DNA of 64,000 nt, taken from the NCBI RefSeq assembly GCF_018364065.1, contig NZ_JAGZMO010000003.1:124001-188000 (forward strand). Reading direction: 5' to 3'. Each line of letters starts with the position of its first letter. Position 1 is the first letter of the stretch. A model generated the notes under the pieces. The model saw nothing but the letters and a program-made list of their open reading frames with translations. It was not told the origin of the DNA and did no database searches. This DNA is from Veillonella sp. GTDB taxonomy: Bacteria; Bacillota; Negativicutes; Veillonellales; Veillonellaceae. The position numbers and the translations under genes are program-made. Below are positions 58,013 to 64,000 of this stretch, in pieces.

Positions 58013-58110
58013 CGCACTGTCGATTTGGCAGTGCGTATTCAGCCTTGTGGCTTGGATATTTGGCAGTGTGTATTCAGCCTTATAACTTAGATATTTTGTA
58101 GTGTGTGTAG
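58013..58110 (+). repeat. 35-bp tandem repeat and hairpin upstream of receptor 3
   Basis: Units GGCAGTGCGTATTCAGCCTT-type of exactly 35 bp begin at 58027 and 58062, with a partial third from 58097. CGCACTG (58013-58019) pairs with CAGTGCG (58028-58034) to form a hairpin at the left edge. The array lies 31 bp or more before ATG 58141. Confidence 0.75.
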
Positions 58111-58140
58111 TAATAAAGTTGGACAGAGAGAGGACAGAAA

Positions 58141-60459
58141 ATGAAACGAACGATGAAAATGTCCGGCGTGGTGAACAGCCGGTTGAGCGCGCGAATTTTG
58201 TGTGCGTTGTTGTTGGGAAGTGCGTGGAGTGTTGGAGCTTATACAGTAGGGGCTGCTGATGCGGTGCAGAGTACGTCAACTGCAGTAACCGGGCAAACCG
58301 TACAGACTGCGCAAACCGGGGCAAGTGTGAATGGTACTGCACAAGCGAGCGCATCGCAGAGTGATGATGTTTATGACTTGGGCGAGGTTATTGTTAGCAA
58401 GGCAACACCGGCGCCGGTAGTGGCACAGCCTTCTTCGGAAGATCCTGTATATGCAGGCGGTCAGGTATCCCGCGTTAACAGCATCGGCATGTTGGGGAAA
58501 AAAGACTTCTTGGATGTGCCGTTTAATGTAATTTCTATCACAGAAGAAACGATGGAGAATCAGCAGTCCAACAACATCATTGATGTATTGGCCAATGATC
58601 CGTCGGTAACGGATTTGACGTTATCCGGCGCATCTAACGCATGGAGTATTCGCGGTTTTAAAACGACTCAGCAGGACGTGCAGTTGAACGGTATTTACGG
58701 GATTGCACCGCGCTACTACACCGGCATCGAGTATCTTGAAAATGTTGAAATTTTAAAAGGTCCTAGCGCTATGCTTAGCGGTATGGCACCGAATGATTCG
58801 GTAGGCGGCGTTGTTAATTATGTGACGAAACATGCAGGCGACGAGCCGAAAAATACGGTTACACTTACATATGGTGAAGGCAATCAATTTACACAGCAGC
58901 TGGACATGAGCCGTCGTTTCAACAACGGAAAATATGGGGTTCGCCTTAATGTGTTAAATCGAGGTGGTCAGGAAGATGCGTACAGCGATGAATCCAATAG
59001 CGCCAACTCCGTATTTATGGGCCTTGATGCAAAAGGTGACCGCTGGCGTACATCCCTTGATATGGGCTACATTTACAATGATATCGAAAATCCGCAGTAC
59101 CAGGTGACTATGTCGCAAAGTATTGCGAATAAGATGACATCTTTGCCGAGCGTCAGCGATGATGCAAAATTCGGTGCACCGGATACGTATCGCCGAATTA
59201 CGGAAAAATTCGCCCTTTGGAAAGGGGAATATGACCTCAATGATAACTGGACCGCATGGGCTGCGTTCGGTATGCGTAACACCTCTCAGGACGGCCTGTC
59301 CAACCGTTTCTTGTTGAATAATGTGAATGGCAACGCGAAAGTAAGTTATGTACATAATCGTCAGATCAATAAAGCGATTTCCAGTGAATTCGGCGTACGC
59401 GGACATTTACAAACAGGTTCTTTGTCTCATGAAGTAAGCATTGCGGCTTCTCAGGTTCGCTACAAAGTGTATGAAGATAAGCCGTCTGTGAAAGATACGT
59501 ACACGACCAGCGTTTACAATCCGACCTGGCAGAGCTTTACTGATGGCAGCTATGGTCCGTACTTGATTCGCGACAACCGAATCCAACAGAGTATCGGCGT
59601 TAATGACATCATTTCTACAGCGGATAATCGTTGGAACTTCATTGTGGGCGGACGTATTCAACAGGTAAAAGACACTTCGTACAGCTATAGCGGCACTTCC
59701 TTGAAGAGCACGACGCAGTATGATGAAACGGCCTTTACACCGACTTTCGGTATCGTACATAAATTGAACGACCGTGTCTCTGTATACGCAAACTATGCGC
59801 AGGGCTTATCGCTTGGTGAAACAGCACCGGACGGTACGGAAAATGCAGGTGAAACATTTGCGCCTTATAAAACAACACAGTATGAAGTGGGAGCCAAATT
59901 TGACTTCGGTAAAATTGCCACAACGTTGAGTGCATTTACCATGAAAAATCCAAGCTTCATTACGACTGACGACAATTACTACTCCTTAGCCGGTGAACAA
60001 CGTAACCGAGGCATTGAATTGAGCGTGTTCGGCGAACCGCGCGAAGGCACTCGTATTCTTGGCGGCATTACCTACATGGATGCTAAATATATTACCTTGG
60101 CATCTTCCTATGCGGGCTACGAAGGCAATCAGGCCACCGGTGTGCCTCGCTGGAGCGGCGTTATCGGTGTTGAACAGGACATTAAGAGCGTAGAAGGTCT
60201 GGCTGTTAATACACGTTTGACTTACAATGGCAAAGCCTATGTAAACATGGCGAATACATTAAGCACCAGTCCATGGGTTCGTTGGGACTTGGGCGCTCGT
60301 TATAAATTCACTTGGGATAAAACGCCGTTAACTGTTCGTGCCAATGTGTACAACGTGCTCGACACGGTAAAATGGCATGCATTGCAAGGCAGCACAACGA
60401 ATGCGATTTACTTAGGTAAAGGTCGAACCTTCACCTTGTCCGTTTCTGCTGATTTCTAA
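58141..60459 (+). CDS. TonB-dependent siderophore-type receptor 3
   Basis: This 772-aa receptor has a long N-terminal region with signal peptide (ending VGA-AD), a Thr/Gln/Ala-rich stretch, TonB-box-like VYDLGEVIVSKA, then a plug typical of siderophore receptors (DVPFNVISITEETMENQQSN, SIRGFKTTQQDVQLNGIYGI, VEILKGPSAMLSG, GGVVNYVTKHA) and a barrel ending TFTLSVSADF. It is only distantly related to receptors 1 and 2. FhuE/FcuA-like hydroxamate siderophore use is plausible but not proven. It sits 11 bp before the second permease pair, its likely inner-membrane partner. Confidence 0.92.
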   Translation: MKRTMKMSGVVNSRLSARILCALLLGSAWSVGAYTVGAADAVQSTSTAVTGQTVQTAQTGASVNGTAQASASQSDDVYDLGEVIVSKATPAPVVAQPSSEDPVYAGGQVSRVNSIGMLGKKDFLDVPFNVISITEETMENQQSNNIIDVLANDPSVTDLTLSGASNAWSIRGFKTTQQDVQLNGIYGIAPRYYTGIEYLENVEILKGPSAMLSGMAPNDSVGGVVNYVTKHAGDEPKNTVTLTYGEGNQFTQQLDMSRRFNNGKYGVRLNVLNRGGQEDAYSDESNSANSVFMGLDAKGDRWRTSLDMGYIYNDIENPQYQVTMSQSIANKMTSLPSVSDDAKFGAPDTYRRITEKFALWKGEYDLNDNWTAWAAFGMRNTSQDGLSNRFLLNNVNGNAKVSYVHNRQINKAISSEFGVRGHLQTGSLSHEVSIAASQVRYKVYEDKPSVKDTYTTSVYNPTWQSFTDGSYGPYLIRDNRIQQSIGVNDIISTADNRWNFIVGGRIQQVKDTSYSYSGTSLKSTTQYDETAFTPTFGIVHKLNDRVSVYANYAQGLSLGETAPDGTENAGETFAPYKTTQYEVGAKFDFGKIATTLSAFTMKNPSFITTDDNYYSLAGEQRNRGIELSVFGEPREGTRILGGITYMDAKYITLASSYAGYEGNQATGVPRWSGVIGVEQDIKSVEGLAVNTRLTYNGKAYVNMANTLSTSPWVRWDLGARYKFTWDKTPLTVRANVYNVLDTVKWHALQGSTTNAIYLGKGRTFTLSVSADF

Positions 60460-60470
60460 TCGAGGTTTTT

Positions 60471-61469
60471 ATGAATTGGTATCGTAGACCGTGGCTTTTG
60501 GGCGTGTTACTGTTAATCGGCCTCATCGCATTAGCGGCATACTCACTTACTGTAGGGGCGCGGCAGATTCCACTGCCGGTAATTTGGAAAGCGCTGACTG
60601 CCTATGATCCTACGCAGGTGGATGAACTGTTGGTGCGTACCTTGCGGTTGCCGCGGCTGCTCTTAGCGATTGCCTGCGGGCTCAGCTTCGCCGTAGCCGG
60701 CTGCCTCATGCAAGGTGTAACGAATAATCCCATGGCCAGTCCGTCTATTATGGGGATTAACTCCGGTGCGGCACTGGGCTTGGCGGTGGTATTGATTGCT
60801 CTGCCCGATGCATCGTTGAATGTAACGATTCTCTTTGCCTTCGGCGGTGCCGCCCTGGCAACACTTATCATTATGCTGCTGGCCAATCGTAGCGGTTCAA
60901 AAATGTCGCTGGTCTTTCTTGCCTTGGCAGGGACGGCGGTGAGCGCCGTTTTCCTCGCCATTACGCAGGCCCTGGTCGTATATTTCGACGTGGCTCAAGA
61001 TTTGAGTTACTGGACAGCCGGCGGTATCGGCGGCGTTCGCATGTCGCAAGTGCTGCTCCTATGGCCTTGGACCATCGTGGGATTTGTATTGGCACTCTAC
61101 TTGTCTAAATCGGTTACATTACTGAACTTCGGTGAAGAAATGGCCATCGGTCTCGGCGGTCATATGATGCGAATTCGCGTACTCGCCGGTGTAGCGGTGC
61201 TGCTTTTGTGCGGTTCCGCCGTAGCCGTTGCGGGCCCCATCGGTTTCGTAGGCCTCGTAACACCGCACATGGCGCGTAAACTGGTGGGCATTGATTATAG
61301 AAAGCTCATTCCTATTACGGCGCTACTGGGAGCCATCCTCGTAGTGGCCGCCGATTTGGTGGCACGCTCCGTAGCACCGCCTTTCGAGGCGCCGTTGGGC
61401 GCAGTAACCGCCATGATAGGCGTTCCTTTCTTTCTATACTTAGCTAATAGAAAGGGGGCGCGGTCATGA
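60471..61469 (+). CDS. FecCD-family ABC permease, first of a pair
   Basis: This 332-aa polytopic permease has FecCD motifs RLPRLLLAIACGLSFAVAGC, LMQGVTNNPMASPSIMGINS, GEEMAIGLGGHMMRIRVLAG and GPIGFVGLVTPHMARKLVGI. With the next gene it forms a heterodimeric FecCD/FepDG-like channel, typical of siderophore importers. CGAGG precedes the ATG, and the stop overlaps the next start by 4 bp (ATGA). Confidence 0.92.
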   Translation: MNWYRRPWLLGVLLLIGLIALAAYSLTVGARQIPLPVIWKALTAYDPTQVDELLVRTLRLPRLLLAIACGLSFAVAGCLMQGVTNNPMASPSIMGINSGAALGLAVVLIALPDASLNVTILFAFGGAALATLIIMLLANRSGSKMSLVFLALAGTAVSAVFLAITQALVVYFDVAQDLSYWTAGGIGGVRMSQVLLLWPWTIVGFVLALYLSKSVTLLNFGEEMAIGLGGHMMRIRVLAGVAVLLLCGSAVAVAGPIGFVGLVTPHMARKLVGIDYRKLIPITALLGAILVVAADLVARSVAPPFEAPLGAVTAMIGVPFFLYLANRKGARS

Positions 61470-62470
61470 CGAATGAGAAAAAGTTTTTTGTTTATAGCTT
61501 TGTGTTCGTAGTGCTATTAGCGGTGTTCTTCTATCTGCACGTGAGCACAGGCTTTACATACTTCGATAAAGAACGACTGCTTCTGATCCTCTTGGGCGGC
61601 GGTACGGCGGAAGAGCGACTTACCGTATTCGACTTCCGTTTAGTTCGCGCCGTACTGGCTGTTTTAATCGGCATGGGACTCGCTTTGTCAGGGGCTGTGT
61701 TTCAGCAGATAACACGTAACGAACTGGCCGGGCCGGGACTGCTCGGCGTGAATGCCGGTGCCGGTTTGGCGGTAATGATGCTTGTATATCTCATCCCGGA
61801 TAATCAGGGACTACCTATTTGGGCTTTACCTTTGGTAGCCATCGTAGGTGCCTTGATGGCGGCCGGCTGTATTTACGCCTTGTCTATATATCATGGCAAA
61901 TCGGAAGGCAACTATGCGTTGGTGCTGAGCGGTATTACACTGACAGCAGGTATTCATGCATTACAAATGTTATTCATCGTTGCCCTGTCATCGGAGCAAT
62001 TTCATCAGGTGAATACATGGCTTATCGGGCGCATTGCCGGAACAAGTTGGGCGCAGGTCGTTGTGTTATTGGCCGTGCTCGTCGTAGTATTTGCATTCCT
62101 GTATTCGAAACGAATGACACTCAATGTGTTAGCCTTGCGCGATGAAACGGCTATCGGCCTGGGCGTGAATATTATGAAAAGCCGCTTGTTATTCTTGTTT
62201 ATGGCTGTAATTCTAGCGGCTACCAGCGTATCGATTGGGGGCAGCATCGGCTTCGTGGGCTTGGTGGCACCGCACATTGCAAGGCGCCTTGTCGGGGCGG
62301 ACTGCACATACGTATTGCCATTAACCGCACTCATCGGCGGCTGGTTGCTTGTTACGGCGGACTGGGTTGGCCGTGTTGTCATGGCGCCCGATGAAATGCT
62401 GGTTGGCATCGTAGTGGCCCTGATCGGGGCTCCGTATTTTCTATTTATCTTAGCGCGTAAGAAAGGTTAG
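61466..62470 (+). CDS. FecCD-family ABC permease, second of a pair
   Basis: This 334-aa partner of the preceding permease has DFRLVRAVLAVLIGMGLALS, VFQQITRNELAGPGLLGVNA, WLIGRIAGTSWAQ, DETAIGLGVNIMKSRLLFLF and GSIGFVGLVAPHIARRLVGA. The ATGA overlap implies translational coupling and 1:1 expression. It ends immediately before the ATPase gene. Confidence 0.92.
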   Translation: MTNEKKFFVYSFVFVVLLAVFFYLHVSTGFTYFDKERLLLILLGGGTAEERLTVFDFRLVRAVLAVLIGMGLALSGAVFQQITRNELAGPGLLGVNAGAGLAVMMLVYLIPDNQGLPIWALPLVAIVGALMAAGCIYALSIYHGKSEGNYALVLSGITLTAGIHALQMLFIVALSSEQFHQVNTWLIGRIAGTSWAQVVVLLAVLVVVFAFLYSKRMTLNVLALRDETAIGLGVNIMKSRLLFLFMAVILAATSVSIGGSIGFVGLVAPHIARRLVGADCTYVLPLTALIGGWLLVTADWVGRVVMAPDEMLVGIVVALIGAPYFLFILARKKG

Positions 62471-63475
62471 GTGAGGGCAGTGAGTAATAGCTTATATATT
62501 GATTCTGATGCTGTTTTCAATATGGAGGCAAACACAGACGCCAATAGAGACTCCAGTGAAGACTCTAACGAAGACGCCGGCAAAGATTTTAACAAAGGCT
62601 CTAACAAAGCATCTAACAAAGACTCTGACGAAGGCGCTAATTCCAAAACCGGACTGGCCCTCGGGGCAAAAGAGACTGCCAAATCAGATATTGTCATCGA
62701 AAATCTGACGACCGGTTACGATAAAAAGGCGATTATTGATCATCTGAACCTCACAATTCCGCGCGGTAAAATAACGACGCTCATCGGAGCCAACGGCTGT
62801 GGTAAGTCGACCCTGTTAAAAACGATTTGCCGAATTATTAAGCCTATGAACGGCGCCGTGTATTTAGATGGCACGTCCATTCATGATGTACCTACTCATG
62901 AGCTGGCAAAGAAACTGGCTATTTTGCCACAACATCCGACCGCACCGGAAGGGTTGACCGTACGAGAACTCATTTCATACGGTCGTGCACCGTATCGGAA
63001 CGGTATATTTTCGAAAGTTAACAAAGAAGATAAGGCTTATGTGGACTGGGCGCTTGAAATTACGCATCTGAAAGAATTGGCGGATCGGCCGATTCACAGC
63101 TTGTCCGGCGGACAGCGCCAGCGCGCCTGGATTGCCATGGCGGTGGCACAGGATACGGACATTTTGTTCCTGGATGAACCGACCAGCTTCCTGGATATTG
63201 CGCATCAGTTGGAAGTGCTGCAATTGGTGGACTACTTGAATACGAAGTTTGGAAAAACTATCGTCATGGTCCTTCACGAGTTGAACCAGGCGGCCCGATT
63301 CGCTGATAATATAATCGCTATGAAAGCCGGCGAAGTGCGGTTCCAGGGAACGCCGGAAGACGTAATTACCGACGAAATGCTTCGCGACGTGTTTAATATT
63401 ACGGCCATGATTATGCGAGACCCGGTTACACGCATGCCGTTCTGTATTCCCCAATACGTGGGAGGCGGTTTGTAA
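62471..63475 (+). CDS. ABC transporter ATP-binding protein with Ser/Asn-rich N-terminal extension
   Basis: This 334-aa ATPase has its ABC core from about residue 73 (DIVIENLTTGYDKKAI): Walker A GANGCGKST, signature LSGGQRQRAWIAMAV, Walker B ILFLDEPTSFLD, H-loop VLHELNQA. It resembles FepC/FhuC. The first 72 residues are low-complexity and acidic, including eight tetrapeptides (residues 27-58; DSNE, GSNK, ASNK, DSDE types) encoded by a 12-bp repeat; such an extension is unusual for the family. Starts GTG 62471 and GTG 62480 are both possible; ATG 62522 is in frame but has no ribosome binding site. Confidence 0.88.
   Translation: MRAVSNSLYIDSDAVFNMEANTDANRDSSEDSNEDAGKDFNKGSNKASNKDSDEGANSKTGLALGAKETAKSDIVIENLTTGYDKKAIIDHLNLTIPRGKITTLIGANGCGKSTLLKTICRIIKPMNGAVYLDGTSIHDVPTHELAKKLAILPQHPTAPEGLTVRELISYGRAPYRNGIFSKVNKEDKAYVDWALEITHLKELADRPIHSLSGGQRQRAWIAMAVAQDTDILFLDEPTSFLDIAHQLEVLQLVDYLNTKFGKTIVMVLHELNQAARFADNIIAMKAGEVRFQGTPEDVITDEMLRDVFNITAMIMRDPVTRMPFCIPQYVGGGL
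62549..62644 (+). repeat. 12-bp in-frame tandem repeat in the ATPase N-terminus
   Basis: Eight contiguous 12-bp units of the GACTCTAACAAA type start at 62549 and end at 62644, each giving one tetrapeptide. The second codon pair varies (TCTAAC, GCCGGC, TTTAAC, TCTGAC). Confidence 0.85.
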
Positions 63476-64000
63476 TGAAAAACTGGAGTTTGTGCGCACT
63501 TTTGGTGCTAGTGCTTTTTGTCAGCGCCGGCTGCGGTGTAGCCGCGTCGGATTGGCAGATTGCATCGCCGCTTAAATCAAAAGCAGTTCATAAGCCTCTT
63601 TTCGATGTAAATGTACCTCGTGCAGATACATCGGAGGCCATTGATGCGGAGTTGGCGGCTCGCTATAAGCAGGTAAAAAAGGACGCAGATAAACTGTTCA
63701 CCGTAGAGAACGGAAAAACGATTTTAAAGCATAAGTACGGTACAACCGTATTGCCGGACAACCCGCAGCGCGTAGTAGTTATTCGATTGGAAGACCCGAT
63801 GGTTGCATTGGGCGCACCTATGGTGGGCGCCTATAACACGCCTACGTTTTATCTGCATGATGAACTGGTAAAACAGGGTGTGGCCACTATCAGTATCAAT
63901 GAAGATACGAAGGCCATTAACCTGGAGCAGGTGCAGGCGCTGAAGCCGGATTTAATATTACTTCGCGACTCATTTGACCGTAACACATATGACGCATTGA
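63475..64000 (+). CDS. Lipoprotein ABC substrate-binding protein (siderophore type), 3'-truncated by window end
   Basis: 175 codons are visible and the frame continues past the window. The signal peptide ends in the lipobox SAGC (Cys20), so the mature protein is lipid-anchored. After a charged linker, the class III binding-protein start appears: NPQRVVVIRLEDPMVALGAP, then LEQVQALKPDLILLR. ATG 63475 shares one base with the ATPase stop (TAATG) and follows GGAGGCGG. With two permeases, the ATPase and receptor 3 it completes a siderophore-type uptake system. Confidence 0.88.
   Translation, partial: MKNWSLCALLVLVLFVSAGCGVAASDWQIASPLKSKAVHKPLFDVNVPRADTSEAIDAELAARYKQVKKDADKLFTVENGKTILKHKYGTTVLPDNPQRVVVIRLEDPMVALGAPMVGAYNTPTFYLHDELVKQGVATISINEDTKAINLEQVQALKPDLILLRDSFDRNTYDAL

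Overview
The window looks like a chromosomal segment from a diderm Firmicute of the Negativicutes, most plausibly Veillonella or a close relative. The evidence is the combination of Firmicute-type regulation (a T-box leader on ileS, strong TTGACA/TATAAT promoters and AGGAGG ribosome binding sites) with outer-membrane machinery: TonB, ExbB and ExbD, three TonB-dependent receptors, and a giant YadA-type trimeric adhesin resembling the Hag adhesins reported from Veillonella. The genus is inference. No rRNA or tRNA gene, CRISPR array, transposase or phage gene was seen.

Layout. 1-2200: selenium genes (selD, 5'-truncated by the window edge; yedF; a DUF3343 carrier-like protein with an internal repeat). 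2300-7850: a flavin reductase-like gene, a monofunctional peptidoglycan glycosyltransferase (minus strand), the argG-argH operon behind a promoter with an ARG-box-like operator, and an HD-domain protein. 8600-17070: a PotE-like ornithine/putrescine antiporter, a LysR regulator, an iron-containing alcohol dehydrogenase plus sugar O-acetyltransferase pair (minus) divergent from an AraC regulator, two tandem 167-aa paralogues of unknown function, and an AroP-like permease (minus). 17350-27300: an EF-G2-type paralogue, a YhcH-family protein, an EamA transporter, an apparently leaderless ArsR repressor, a radical SAM protein, an MdtG-like exporter (minus), and ileS under T-box control.

27500-47340 is dominated by one 17.7-kb gene for a 5906-residue trimeric autotransporter adhesin. 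It has YadA-head modules carrying a repeated roughly 95-residue helical insert, nine stalk units with collagen-like Gly-X-Y stretches, a heptad coiled coil, a beta-barrel anchor and an unusual coiled-coil tail after the barrel. Two paralogous small secreted proteins flank it. A HAD phosphatase and a ferredoxin follow.

48670-64000 is an iron/metallophore-type uptake island. It begins with a promoter overlapped by Fur-box-like sequence and holds one ABC importer (permease, ATPase, membrane-anchored binding protein), a TonB-dependent receptor, exbB-exbD-tonB, a close paralogue of that receptor, a third distinct receptor, and a second importer (two permeases, ATPase, lipoprotein binding protein cut by the window end). 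Receptors bring ligand across the outer membrane using ExbBD-TonB energy, and the ABC systems move it across the inner membrane.

Two cross-cutting signals stand out. First, a shared operator-like motif (CATATCT-N8-WGATAT) sits in the promoters of the ArsR gene and of the flavin reductase gene about 19 kb away, and again just downstream of arsR. Second, short tandem repeats (11, 14, 14, 15, 25, 35 and about 38 bp) repeatedly occupy gene borders, and others (12 and 33 bp) lie inside genes.
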